Source: Isoetes taiwanensis (taxonomy: Eukaryota; Streptophyta; Lycopodiopsida; Isoetales; Isoetaceae). From it: a stretch of DNA of 64,000 nucleotides. The position numbers and the translations under genes are program-made. The stretch is from contig JAJEKV010000058.1 of the NCBI GenBank assembly GCA_021234155.1, positions 8,620,992 to 8,684,991 on the forward strand. The letters run 5' to 3'. The notes beneath the pieces were generated by a model. It did no database searches, was not told the DNA's origin, and was given only the letters and a program-made list of their open reading frames with translations. Below, piece after piece: positions 1 to 10,542 of the stretch (within the stretch, counting starts at the first letter, position 1; each line of letters starts with the position of its first letter).

Positions 1-1107
1 ATAACCTGACCTTAGGTCGATCTTGGAGAAGACCTTTGCCCCTTGGAGCTGATCCATCAAGTCGTCTGATCTGGGGAGTGCGTACTTGTTCTTGATGGTG
101 TGCTTGTTCAATTGTCTGTAATCTATGCACATCCTCAAGCTTCCATCCTTCTTCTTGACAAAGAGGATGGGTGCCCCAAATGGTGAGACATTAGGCCTGA
201 TGAAGCCTAGATCGAGCAATTCTTGTAGCTGCTTCTTTAGCTTCGTGAGTTCATGTGTGGTCATTCTATATGGGGCCTTGCTCGTCGGGTTGGTTCCTGG
301 TTCGAGTGCTATCTCACACTCCACTCCCCTGTAAGGAGGAAGCTTCTCGATCTCATCTGGAAAGAGATCGTGGAACTCCGTGATCAAGTTGGCGATTGGC
401 TTGGGCAACTTGCTGAGCACCTTGTCTTCTTTGCTTCCTTCCGATTCGGGTTCCCCAATCTCGAGTTTGAAGATGTATGCTACCTTCTCGCTCTTTATAG
501 ATTTGAGCAGCTTCTTAACGGACATACATTGCATGATGGGGGTAACTTCTTTACCTGTGATCTCAATGGCTTTGCCGTCGGGCATTGGGAAGGTCACCTT
601 CCGCTTTCCACAATCAATGATGGCCCCTGCTAGTCCAAGGTACTCCATTCCAACGATCAAGTCGTATTTGCCAATGCCCATTACTTCTGCCCCCATCTGG
701 ATATTAATCCCTGGCAAGTCAATGTCGAAGTTGATTCTCTTCCCAGCTGTATGTCTTACTGCCCCGCTTGCCAAGATTACGGGCCTTGATTTGGACTTTA
801 GGGGTTTCAATTTCAACATTTCAACCATCCTCGGGGATGCGAAGTTATGGCTACTTCCGGAGTCTATCAAGACTATGAAGGACTTGGCCTTTGCCTTCCC
901 TACTGTGGTGATTACCTTATACTGGGTCTCTGCCTGTTCTGTATCTATAGCAGCGAAGATGTGGCACTCACCCTGAATGTAATCACGTGCCTCCTCGCCG
1001 TCCTCGTCTGACGGAGTGTCCCATCCGCCCAACTCTGCTAGCGCTGAGCTCATAACAAATGGGCAGTTCGCCGTTCGGTGGCCCGGCTGGAAACATCTGA
1101 AGCAGAG
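1..1107 (-). CDS. Ty3/chromovirus zinc knuckle, protease and N-terminal RT (unit 1, runs off window)
   Basis: The minus frame is open for 369 codons from 1107 to the window edge. In order it shows a CCHC knuckle (C-x2-C-x4-H-x4-C at about 1063-1104), an aspartic protease with the active-site string IDSGSSHNF (about 830-865), a linker, and the start of reverse transcriptase ([24 protein letters not shown] and [14 protein letters not shown]), ending in SKIDLRSGY at base 1. These are standard Ty3/Gypsy Pol domains that mature the polyprotein and copy the RNA. No stop occurs in this frame, unlike the paralogous stretch at 10,958-12,060. An in-frame TAG at 1108-1110 separates it from gag, and the first ATG is at 1051-1053. 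The rest of the polymerase lies left of the window. Confidence 0.9.
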
Positions 1108-1640
1108 CTACTTCTCCATGCATTCCTGCCTTTTCTCCTTGGGCAACGCCTGTAGGAAGGACCGTACTGCTTTCGAGTAATTGGACCCTTCCTGTTTGTC
1201 CTTGAAGGACACCTGCTTTCTTTCCTGCTGTTTTCCCTGGTTGCTATTGTATGGGACTTTGCTGGACTTGGGCTGGCTGCCCTAGGTCTGTAGCTTCCTG
1301 TTGCTTTGCCTCTATCCTGATAGTAAGGATGCCTCTGTGCGCTGCTCTGCGGTCCGGATCCTTGCAAACTAATTGCTTTGGATTCTGCTTCCGATACTGT
1401 TTTAGGGTCTATTGCTCGTACGAGCTTCCGGATTTCTTCGTTCAGTCCTTCGATGTAGCTTTCCACTGCGTGTTTCTCACTCAGCTTAGGCACGTACAGT
1501 CTTAGCCTCATGAACTCTTCAGTGTACTTCTGCACCGTCTTGTACCCCTGCTGCAATCTGTAGAACTGCTGCATCATATTCGACTTGTGTTCCCGAGGAA
1601 CATAGTGGTTCTTGAAAGCTTTTGAGAACTTCTAGATGCA
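1108..1640 (-). pseudogene. Ty3 gag core (unit 1), frameshifted
   Basis: The capsid-type gag core is visible as AFKNHYVPREHK followed by QGYKTVQKYTEEFMRLRLYVP and YIEGLNEEIRKLV, which matches the plant retrotransposon gag pattern of a W/F-rich patch and then QG.SVQEYT.EF. The methionine-started open frame is 1050-1577. The frame that leads into the zinc knuckle differs from the core frame, so a frameshift lies around 1260-1330, and a TAG at 1108-1110 separates the core from the knuckle. A second stop lies just upstream of AFKNHY. The product would form the virus-like particle. It is probably non-functional as written. Confidence 0.8.
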
Positions 1641-2490
1641 TGTCTTGGCCTCAAAGTGTTCATGCCTGAAGTTGAGATTATCAACTACTCCAGAATGGAT
1701 CTACTTGATTTGCCGTGTTACATTCTTCATTCCTGCACTGGGCCTAATATTTAGAGGTAAACATAGTCTTTAGTGGTACTCAGGATGCTATAGACAATGA
1801 GTTCCTGGGTGTATCAAAGGTCGGGCTTTCTGTGGGTAAGGTAATGGATCCAATTGGGAACCAAAATATGAGATCATGTCATGCTTGTGTAGAGAGGCCT
1901 CCAGGTCGTCTATATAGATAATGAAGGGGGCATGTTACTTGTTGGGGATGATCCGTTCGTTCCTTTAGCTAACCCCGTTCTTCCTGTCCTGATACCTGTC
2001 ATCACCTCTTGGTCGTCCGTCAACCATACATAGTGGTACTGGATTTGGAGCGCTCCTGCTCGGGCACGTCCCATTGGACAGTGGGGCTGAGCCCCGATCC
2101 GCGGATTCGGACCAAACTTGTGGGAAGCAGCCTCGGCTGATCTCAAGCCATGTTTTCTGGCCGGGGTTGACACGCGTTTTGCTTCGTGATAGTAGGATAG
2201 TTTCACAACATTTTCAAGCTCAAGCTGCTCTTGAAGAGGATGACTTAAAAGTTGAATGCCCGAAAGCTCATGTTCAGAAGCTATTCAAGAGAAAATGGAA
2301 GTATACATATGTGAAGAGGGTCAGGAAGGGAACCAAAGGAGGGATAGCAAGGAGGAGAGGATGTGTATTTCCAAGTCAATCAAGAATGCTCTAAAATCAA
2401 CATGCTGTGAATGTACCAAAAACAAAGCCGAGAACAGCTTGTTTTTGACGTGTTGAGTGTAATTTATACAGGGCATTCAGAGGGGAAAGT
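1641..2490 (-). other. Leader/spacer of LTR-A between gag and LTR1, no recognised gene
   Basis: This stretch is nearly identical to 12,600-13,448 and lies between the gag start and the LTR on the minus strand, so by position it is the untranslated leader. No coding domain was recognised on either strand. A small plus-strand frame (2074-2394) is lysine/arginine-rich (for example KLFKRKWKYTYVKRVRKGTKGG) but matches no family I know. The usual tRNA-iMet primer site (TGGTATCAGAGC) is not found next to LTR1, in contrast to LTR-B at 43,168-43,179. Confidence 0.5.
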
Positions 2491-3958
2491 TGTGACGTCC
2501 CCTACTCATATACGATGCCCGCACCATATACAAACAGGAGTTCATCCCCCGCACCAGCTCCACACTGATACAGGGCCCTCCACATATCACTGTGACCACC
2601 TAGAGTCCACAGTGGGAAGAGTGAAGGGGTCATTTTACCCCGTCTCCCTCAGGGCCTACCTAGCTGCGGAAGCGTAAACATACACGTCAGTAACATAACA
2701 TCATATATCCACCTCGAAGGGTGGCACATCAACATCTGCATAGACAAAGATCAGCACAATACATGGGAGTTCCTACCCAAGGCTCAGACTCCAGGGGGAT
2801 GACTGACAAGCTTGGGTCTCCAGAGTTCAGTGCAGACAGAATCATGACAATGGATTGGGCTGGCATAAGAACATGGTTTAGGGTGGTCCACTCCATCCGC
2901 CCCTCCTGTGCACACTTTGCAGAGTAGGTTGAAAAGTGTTGGGACCTGACTGTAGCCCGCCGGGTGCATAGCCAAAGGGGCTATTCCTGGGTTACATCTC
3001 TCCAGTCCCGATGGGGCAGGTAGGGATCACTCCCTCCAGAGATCTACATGCTGACCCAAGGTGACTAGAGAGCCACTGCCCTTATTCGACTTAACCCACT
3101 GGAAGGTGAACACCACCCCACGGGTGTCGAGCCCATGCCTTACCCGCACTCAGTGGTAAGCCATTAGACCTAGTCTCTGATCCCCGGTAGACTTTACACG
3201 CCAGAGGGATCGGTCAAGGGTCAGGACACGAACCTCATTCTAAGCCAGTCTGGCCCCTTCACCCACAACCAGGTGGGCTCTTGTACACAGGCCGAATTCT
3301 AGTAATGCACTAAGAGGGACTAGCTAGGAGCATCATCTACTAAGCTTTAAGTCTCTATCCCCCCTTCCCAATACAATGAGTCCACAGAATACATCCGTCC
3401 ATCATATCAACCTAAGTAAATAAGAACTAATCCAATTCATAGAGTTAGGTTCTTTAGTTAGAGTCAATCTCAGGATCTGCTTGGTACTGGTTCGAAGGCT
3501 GGAACAAGGTTTAAGCTATTCAATCGACTAAATACCTGCTCCCTGGTTCACTCCTCTCGATCCGAAGGCGTCCATGTCCCTGTTCTGCTTCGGGATGCGG
3601 TCGGAGGGATGATCTGACTAGCTGGGGCGCACAGGCAGATCGTGGGAGTTGGAATTGACTCCTCAGGCGCGCGAATCGGAGCTCGGAAGGTCTGTGGGCG
3701 AAAAAGGGAATGTTAGGGTTTGATGCCTTATGTAGGCTATCAGTTAGGTTTAGGGTTTTCCATGACCCTTGGTCTACCTTTAATGGGTTAAAGGTCTAAA
3801 GGTGCGCGCATTGCTAAGTGTGCGCACCATTGCAAGTTGCCCCCTAGGGCGTCCTTGCTTGGGTATACGTCGGCGTACACGTCGACTGGACGGCGTGTAC
3901 GCGTGACGGCGCAGTACGGTATACGTCTTGAGACCGTATATCGTACTGGAACGTCACA
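2491..3958 (-). repeat. LTR1 of chromovirus LTR-A
   Basis: The repeat starts TGTGACGTCC and ends GGAACGTCACA on the plus strand, giving a 7-bp terminal inverted repeat TGTGACG/CGTCACA. It is followed directly on the right by TTCTCCCCACCTT, which on the minus strand is a polypurine tract, so this is a 3' LTR for the element to its right. The first 1.34 kb is repeated at 13,449-14,811 (LTR2). The same termini and several internal blocks (CTGCGGAA.CGTAA, CACCTCGAAGGGTGG) occur in the LTRs of LTR-B, so the two are related families. Confidence 0.85.
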
Positions 3959-4011
3959 TTCTCCCCACCTTGAATTGATGCTGTCCGCAGCATCGTGGGT
4001 CTCCCCACCTT
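3959..4011 (-). promoter_or_regulatory. Duplicated polypurine tract with hairpin (LTR-A)
   Basis: On the minus strand AAGGTGGGGAGAA abuts LTR1 and is a classic polypurine tract for plus-strand priming. A second copy of the tract lies at 4000-4011. Between them GATGCTG-tccg-CAGCATC can fold as a 7-bp stem. The same tract-hairpin-tract arrangement occurs at 30,806-30,858 in LTR-B. Confidence 0.75.
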
Positions 4012-4170
4012 GGGATCTTCTTAATCTGCAATCAACCTCATGCATACCATATACTTATTATTATAGTTATACATTTAATAGGATTACCTCAAGGTAATAT
4101 TTATAGAACATTAATACTATTATGCAATCCAATGGTTATCACTTATGTCCTTATCTAAACTATATAATTC

Positions 4171-6400
4171 TTATAGGCAAGATTCTTCGAGAATATATTT
4201 TTTGATTCTCTTCCAATTAGCCGACACGTCCACAACTCTGTCCGGGGGAAAAAATCGAAAAAAAAATAAAAAATCTGAATGATGCCACGTTCGTCTGTCT
4301 CTCGAAACTACTTCGCGCGTTCGAAGTGGAGGAGCTTTCATCACTATGGCTTCTTTCATGGCTTTCTCTTACTCTGTGCAGAAAACAAAGGTCACTCACA
4401 TAGGAACTCATAATTCTCAGCGTCTGATCCACTCCAGAAATATGTATTTTTCACGCTTCTCCTGCTCTGCCTTGGCCGCATACTGATCCGACAGAAGCCT
4501 TCAGATTTTTTGCCATCCATTCTTTTTTTGGTATAAATCCATCAAGCCAGGTAAAAGCTCCATCAAGCCAGTAAAAGCTCCTTCTTAAGCAGATGAAACC
4601 AGGGTATTCCAAGCTATGGAGTTCTTAAACGGATGAAACCAGGGTATTCCAGGCTGGGTTACGGAGGTCTGGTCCTTCCAAGCTATGGGTTCGTCTCTTT
4701 TTTCTCTGCCATTTCCTTATGCGATTTCCTGCCCTAGCAAAAAAGTAAATGAAGGGAGATGAGCGATGAAGGGAGATACGGCAGAAAGGATGGATTATAA
4801 GGACAAATCATTGCCAGGCAGGGTATGCGCTGCTCGTTTCCAACGCTCTGCTCGTTTCTGTTTTGCCGCAATAACTTCCACTATTTCCGGCACTGTTCTC
4901 TATGGCTTTCTATGGCTTTGTAGGCCTACAGAGAAAATTTATGCCTTCGTTGTAGGATTGTGGTTCTTCAAAAGCTTGCAGAAAGGGAAGTAACGTGGCA
5001 GGTAAAAAGAAGTCAGGATTCCATGCCTAGTTTCATCCACAAAAGGAGTTCACAAAAGCAATTCATCCAGTTGGTAAGAACTGCCGGATTCTTTGCCCTT
5101 TCAAGATTTTTTTGCATATTTCTGAGTCATTCACGGATGGAAGCACGAAGTTCAAACCCTATTTCAAAATATTTTTGGGCTTCAAGCACACATTGGACTC
5201 CAGATTTGTTTTCAGAGCATGATTCAGCCTTTCGGAAGTATCATAGCTTCAGATAGTAGCCTTATCTTTTGCGTTGAAAACTCCTTTTTCTGTAATAATC
5301 CAAGCCTGAAGATCCTTGTCGCCGGAATGAAATCTCTTTTGTCAGAGACGCCATAGCTGTTGTTTCTTCAAAATCATCTGCCTGCAAGCGCGCAATTTAA
5401 GTCTAATCTACCTTTTTTCTGGAGCAAACATAGAAATCCTACTGCAAGAATAAGGAAAAAGGGATCGGAGCCAAAAATAACACGAGATTGGATGATGTTT
5501 GAGGAGATCCTGACCTGGCTATGGCGGATCGAGCAACACCCTGCAAGAATTTGGAGTGTCAAAAAGCAGCTGAATTAAGGGCGGAAAATATGGAGTGTGG
5601 AGAGCATGTCTGAGTTGTCTCATGTGAGCATTCTGTCAGGGCTCCGTTTCTTTAATGCCCTAAACCCCTAGGTCGTTATACGTTACAAAGAAATTTATCG
5701 CCGCGATACATTGTTAGATGTTAATGCCCCCTTGCTCTGTAGCATTTGCATGCAATGGATTATGTTAAATATCAAGACATTACCTCCATGAATGGCTTTT
5801 TTTTAGATATATCAGTAATTAGGTTATCATTCATGAAGTTGATTCCCCACTTTATTAAATTAGCAGCAGCTTTGATAACATCGATTTAGGACTAAGCCAC
5901 TCCGAGAAGTTCTAAGAGCATATGAGGTGCTAATAAATAGAACTTATAAATTTGAGATACAACTCTTTGGTGGCATTACATTTTGACCTTTGTATGGATG
6001 AGGCTACCTACGGTCTTGCATAGCATACTCTTAAACTCGTGCCCCCCAACAACTAGCATATAAAACATTAGCTAACATAAGGAACGATTAATTTAAAAGT
6101 ATCTAATTAATGTGAATGGCTTCTTTTGCAATCGCTCAAACTGAAACGGATTTTGAACATCCATATTTATGTTAGGCCTAACTACCACAATTCAAACAAT
6201 AGTAAGTCAGTTAGTTGGAAAGAGAAATGTTCGCGGCGGCCTTGGCCGCCGCGATAAATTTCTTGTAACAATAACTCCTAATGTCTCGGTTATTTATCTT
6301 ATATTATAATGTTATACCGTAAGTGTGTAGTGCATCGAGCCCTAATTTGAATGGCCGAGATCATCTGGATGCATCCGAAGGCCTAGATTTATTGCACGAC
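4171..6400. other. Interior of Helitron 2, no recognised gene
   Basis: The interior is AT-rich with short open frames only (for example 4766-4993 and 4960-5256 on plus). Splice-like polypyrimidine stretches suggest captured gene pieces, but no frame longer than about 100 codons matches a family I recognise. Near-duplicate short segments occur at about 4545-4690, where CATCAAGCCAG and GATGAAACCAGGGTATTCCA each appear twice. Confidence 0.4.
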
Positions 6401-6439
6401 TTACCAACACTGTGATTGGTCATGCTTCGATCTCTTAAG

Positions 6440-7780
6440 GCGAAAGGGTAAATGAAAAGGGGGAAAAGGAAAAGGGAAGTGGAAAGAGAGAATGTGAAGG
6501 GCAAAAAGGCATGGGGAAAAGGGAAAAGGGTAAAGGGAAAAGGGTGGGGATAAGAGAAGAGAAAAAGGCATGGAAAACGAAAAAGGGAAAGGGAACCTGG
6601 GAAAAGGGCACGAGGGAAGGAGGAAGAGATAAAGTGGAAAAGGTAAATGGAAAGGGCATGAAAAAAAAAGGAAAGAGGAAAAGGTTGAAAAAAAAAGCAT
6701 GGAAAAGGGGAGGAGAAAAAAAGCATGGAAAAGGGAAGGAGCATGGGAAAAGGGGGAAAAAGAGAAGCGTTGAGGAAAGAGGAAAAAGGAAGGGACAAAT
6801 GGCATAGGAAAAGGGGAAGGGCATGAGAAAAGGGAAGGGGGGAGAGAAAAGGGAGGAGGAAAATGGTGAAGAAAGGGAAAAAAGAAAAAAGGGAAAAGAA
6901 AAAGGGCAAGAGAGAAAGGGTGGGGAAAAGAGGAAAATGGGTATAGGAAATAAGAGAATAAAACAAATGTGTAAAAGGCATGGAAAAAGGAAAAGGAAAG
7001 AAAGGGAAAAAGTGCACAGGAAAAGGATCGGCAAATGAGGAAAACGGAAAGAAAAAAATCCATCAAGAAAAGGAAACAGGAAAAAAGGGAAAGGGAAAGG
7101 GAAGCAGGGGAGTGATGGAGGGGAGGGAAAGGGGAAAAGGACATGAGGAAAGAAAAAGAGAAAAGAAAAAGGAAGGGTTGAAAGAAGGGAAAATTGCACG
7201 GGAAGAGGGAAAGGGTGGGAAAAGAAGGAAAAGGAAGCACGGGAAAAATAGAAAGAAGAAAATGGTGGGAAAAAGGGCATGGGAAAAGGAAAATAGAAAA
7301 GAAAAAAAAAAAAAGAAAAAAAGGGAAAAGAGAGAGAGGCACGAGAAAAAGAAAATGAGGAAAATGGAAAAGGGGAAGAGGAAAAGGGAACATGGAAAAG
7401 GGAAAGAGGGAAAGGGTGAGGAGATGGAAAAAGGGAAGGTAAAAAGGGCATGGAAAACGGGAGGGGGAAAAGAAAAATGGAAGGGAAAAGGGCGAAAGAG
7501 TAAAAGATTGAGAAAAAGGGAAGACATGGAAAAAGGGTGGGGAAAAGAGAAGGCATAAAAAAAGAGAAAGGGGAAGGGAAAAGGGCAAAGAAAAAAGAGA
7601 AGAGGGAAAAGGTGGAGAAAGGAGCAAAAGGGAAGGGAAAAAGGTTATCGGGAACAGGGAAGGGGAAGGAAAGGGATGGGAAAACAAGGAAACATGTGAG
7701 AAAGACGAGAAAAAAAAAAAGAAAAGAAAAAAAAAGTAGAGAAAATAAGAAAAAATGAAATGCGGGATATAGCAAAAGGG
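6440..7780 (+). repeat. 1.3-kb polypurine (G/A) low-complexity tract
   Basis: For about 1.34 kb the plus strand is almost pure G and A, built from degenerate GGGAAAAGG/GGAAAGGG words with scattered GCATGG and CACG interruptions. It lies just inside the Helitron 2 3' end. Open frames here on both strands (Lys/Arg/Gly-rich on plus, Phe/Ser/Pro-rich on minus, up to 462 codons) follow from the composition, which contains few stop codons, and are not genes. Mirror-symmetric polypurine DNA of this kind can form triplex (H-DNA). Confidence 0.9.
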
Positions 7781-7841
7781 AAAGGGAAAGGGATAGGGCT
7801 TTTCTCACTGCATCCCAAAGCATTTACAGGCTCTGAACTTA

Positions 7842-7860
7842 TGCCCAGCAACGCTGGGCA
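7842..7860 (+). terminator. Helitron 2 3'-terminal hairpin
   Basis: TGCCCAGC and GCTGGGCA form an 8-bp stem around AAC, seven bases before CTAG. This is the terminator-type hairpin expected about 10 bp from a Helitron 3' end. The identical motif is found inverted at 30,923-30,941. Confidence 0.8.
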
Positions 7861-7870
7861 CCATTACTAG

Positions 7871-8453
7871 TTATATATACAATTATTGCTCGAGGTACTC
7901 TTTATTCCTAGCAACATATTACAACAAAATTGTGTTGCAAGTCTTCGTAGTTCGACCTCCTGGCTCTCCGGAGCGCTCTATTGGCCTGCAGGTCAACACT
8001 ACGTTAGTACCATTAATATAAAATTTTTGGTTATATGGTGACCACCCCGATGCATGGCTAATCTCCCCGCGTAGGAAGAGGGTGAATCTTCCATTATGGC
8101 CGTGGAGACAGCGCCTATATGCCTATATGCCACTCATGCCTACACCTTTAGTTGCCCAGCGTGGAGGATAGGTCCTTCCCGTATATGGGGCGTGAAGGCC
8201 AGATTCCTCCTATCAAAGCATATATGGGGCTAGAGGTGCTTTTCCTATCAATGCATTCCTCAATGACCTCCTTTCTCTCGAGGTCGTCTACTTCCGTGGG
8301 AGAGAAGTAGACTTTCCAAGCGGCACCGCGGTCATGCCTACATTGACATTACACCACGTCCTAGAGATTACCGTAGTAATCTCATCATCGGTTACAACGC
8401 ATGCAACCCTTACCTCATAGGTTGCATGCGTAGATTATACTTAACTAGGCAAT
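7871..8453 (-). other. 3' untranslated part of LTR-A (rest of the internal region)
   Basis: This lies between the chromodomain end and the Helitron insertion. It carries no open frame of note. The block at 7890-7950 (GGTACTC, then CTAGCAACATATTACAACAAAATTGTGTTGCAAGTCTT in degenerate form) is homologous to 36,205-36,262 inside LTR-B, which supports common ancestry of the two 3' regions. Confidence 0.6.
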
Positions 8454-9212
8454 TTGTTAATCTACACAAATCGACATGCACGAGCGATTTCTTCGGAGAT
8501 GACTTTGCCGTCCCATTGCTCCATAAAGCGTGGGTACTTGTTTTCCCGGATCTCTTTTAAGTACCCATGTCGCGTCTTCCACCGGCAAGTGTTTCCACTT
8601 GACCAAGTATTAGAGAAACTCCGATCTCCTTGTTTTCTTGAATGCTTTATCAAGAATTATCTCTGGAACTATTTCCAACTACTCTTCTGTCATTTCCAAC
8701 ATCGTTGGAGTGTCCAGGACTTCATCTGGATTGGGAGTGTGCTTCTTTAGCAAACTCACGTGGAAGACTTTGTGGATCTTTAAGTGTGCTGGCAAGTCTA
8801 ACTTGTAGGATTGGTTACCCACTCTTTGGACTATTCTGAATGGTCCAGCCCACCTTGGAGCAAGCTTCTTGCAATTTCCGATGCGGAGCTTTGCTTGCTT
8901 TACCTTGATCTTGAGCCATACATCCTCTCCAACTTGGAATTCTCTGACTGTCCGGTGTTTGTCGGCGATGCTCTTCTGCCGACTCCTTGCTGTTAGAAGG
9001 TACCCTCGAACTTCTTCCACAAGCTGCTGCATGTCGCTCAACATTTGCTGGGAGACTTCCACTTTTGACACGGGATTGTGCCAAGTGTCTGGAGTTAGGC
9101 ATTGGTAGCCGTAGTTGATCATGAACGGCGACATTTGGGATGATTCCTGCTTGGTGCTGTTGTATGCAAACTCCACCAAGTGAATAAATTCCTCCCACAT
9201 ACCCTGCTTGTT
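8454..9212 (-). pseudogene. Ty3 integrase C-terminus and chromodomain (unit 1)
   Basis: The frame 8679-9200 gives the integrase C-terminal part: WEEFIHLVEFAYNS, then the GPY/F-type module (APRWAGPFRIVQRVGNQSYKLDLP) and HKVFHVSLLKKHTPNP. Beyond it, in shifted frames (about 8470-8660), are pieces of a chromodomain (YLVKWK.LP.EDATWV and FMEQWDGKVISEE). Chromodomains direct chromovirus integration to particular chromatin. A TGA at 9213-9215 (LRNYV*NKQGMWEEF) interrupts the join to the catalytic core, and at least one frameshift splits the chromodomain. Confidence 0.85.
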
Positions 9213-10217
9213 TCAGACATAGTTTCGGAGCATTTCTTCCAATATTCTATTGACACGCTCCGTTTGCCCATCCGTCTGTGGATGATAGGCCATGCTCATG
9301 GATAGCTTCGTTCCAATCGTTGTGAAGAGATCCTGCCAGAAGGCACTGATGAACTTCAGATCTCGGTCGGAGATAATTTTCCTTGGCATGCCATGAAGTC
9401 TGAAAATCTCTTTGGTGAAGAGTTTTGCTGTGTCCATAGCTGTGTCCGTGGTCTTGCAAGGCACAAAATGGGCCATCTTCGACAACTTGTCGACCACGAC
9501 CATCAAGGCATCCTTACCTCTTACTGTCTTTGGCAGTCCTGTTATAAAGTCCATGCTGACGACTTCCCACTTAGCGTTTGGCACTGCTAATGGTTCCAAT
9601 GCCCCTGGTATTCGGAATTGTTCTGCCTTTGTTTGCTGGCATAGCTGACACTCCTTGATGTAGCGGGCTATCTGCTTCTTCATTCTCGGCCAATAGTAGC
9701 TGCTACGTACTTCAAAATATGTCTTCATGAATCCTGCGTGGCCAGCTATTGGGCTGTTGTGGGTGTCGTGGAGGATCAACTTTCTTACTCCAGATGATTC
9801 CGGCACGCACAACTTGTTCTTATGGTATAGGAGATTACCTTCCTTCTTAAAATTTTTGAAGGCTTCTCTTTCCTTGTCCGTTCTTGCTTCCTTGCACAGG
9901 CTTGCCCATACTTCCTTGAAGTCGACATCCGTTGGCAAGGTTTCTTCTATCTTTTTCCCGAAATCGCTGAAGAGCGTCGAGATTGCATTGCAGTGCACTC
10001 TGGTTGTCAGTGGGTGCCTTGAAAGCGCATCTGCTACCACATTAAGCTTCCCGGGTTTGTAGACTATCTCAAAGTCGTACTCCTCGAGAAATTCCATCCA
10101 CCTTCTGCGCCTCAGTTGAGATGTGGTTGCGTGAATCGTCTTGGAGACTACGGTGATCGGTGTCCGGTGGAACTTCCTCCCTAAGAGGTAATGCCTCCGA
10201 TTCTCAGCATACGACAA
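9213..10217 (-). CDS. Ty3 RNase H C-terminus and integrase zinc/catalytic core (unit 1)
   Basis: A single 334-codon frame begins in the end of RNase H (RRWMEFLEEYDFEIVYKPGK, DALSRH). The integrase H2C2 zinc domain follows (HNSPIAGHAGFMKT, YIKECQLCQQTK), then the DDE core: MDFITGLP for the first Asp, ISDRDLKF for the second, and HPQTDGQTERVNR carrying the Glu. All catalytic residues are present. It ends at a TGA at 9213-9215, after which the same reading continues in the next entry, so one base change separates two halves of integrase. The product would insert the cDNA into chromatin. Confidence 0.9.
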   Translation of the reverse strand: MSYAENRRHYLLGRKFHRTPITVVSKTIHATTSQLRRRRWMEFLEEYDFEIVYKPGKLNVVADALSRHPLTTRVHCNAISTLFSDFGKKIEETLPTDVDFKEVWASLCKEARTDKEREAFKNFKKEGNLLYHKNKLCVPESSGVRKLILHDTHNSPIAGHAGFMKTYFEVRSSYYWPRMKKQIARYIKECQLCQQTKAEQFRIPGALEPLAVPNAKWEVVSMDFITGLPKTVRGKDALMVVVDKLSKMAHFVPCKTTDTAMDTAKLFTKEIFRLHGMPRKIISDRDLKFISAFWQDLFTTIGTKLSMSMAYHPQTDGQTERVNRILEEMLRNYV

Positions 10218-10542
10218 GCTGCTAGCAGCTCTTGGTCATCGCGTCCGGTAGCAGCGTTTTGGCGTCGTTCATCTTCCTTGAGTAAATGCGCTATTACCCG
10301 CTCTTCTTGCATGAACCGCTGCGCTGTGGCTATCTTGCTTGCGTCGTCGCCACTAACTTGTCTTTTTTCGGGTGCGGCGGGGTCAAGGCGGGCGGTTGTC
10401 AAAGCTTCCTTCAACAACTCAAATCTGCTTGGGCTTTCTTGAGCCAATGGTCTGCCCAATTTTTACTTTCTCCGCCTTTGTCAAGTGCGGCGATTGGGGC
10501 TGCTATCTTTGCGAAGTTCTTCACGAACTTCCTATAATACCG
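10181..10542 (-). pseudogene. Ty3 RNase H N-terminal half, heavily disrupted
   Basis: This stretch lies where the RT connection and the N-terminal RNase H should be, between the RT palm/thumb and DALSRH. Pieces such as RFMQEERVIAHLLKEDERR and QELLAACRMLR recall the family pattern (MQE.RVIAY.SRKL...E.ELLAVV.AL), but frames change repeatedly. The catalytic Asp string expected here (TDAS) is not readable. Disruption is heavier than in flanking domains, which fits the indel-type damage described for other CTG-rich stretches. Confidence 0.6.

Larger units (their letters stand above)
4154..7870 (+). mobile_element. Helitron 2 (non-autonomous), inserted in LTR-A 3' UTR
   Basis: The right end reads hairpin TGCCCAGC-aac-GCTGGGCA (7842-7860), ten bases, then CTAG (7867-7870) followed by T, which is the standard Helitron 3' end (hairpin, CTRR, inserted before T). 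The best 5' end is A|TCTAAACTATATAA at 4154. The hairpin sequence is the same as in Helitron 1 (30,914-36,031), so both belong to one family. Sequence to the right of 7871 (GAGGTACTCTTTATTCCTAGC onward) resumes homology with the LTR-B 3' region near 36,205. No Rep/helicase is present, so it would need help in trans. The 3' boundary is firm and the 5' boundary is less certain. Confidence 0.75.

Noticed and set aside
2491-3958. LTR1 and the LTR-B LTRs as one family with recent exchange
   Set aside because: They share termini and blocks only. Over most of their length they differ, so they are related families, not copies of one element.
6401-7823. Long open frames up to 462 codons across the G/A tract
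   Set aside because: They follow from the lack of stop codons in polypurine/polypyrimidine sequence. The translations are pure Phe/Ser/Pro/Leu or Lys/Arg/Gly/Glu strings, and overlapping frames are open on both strands.
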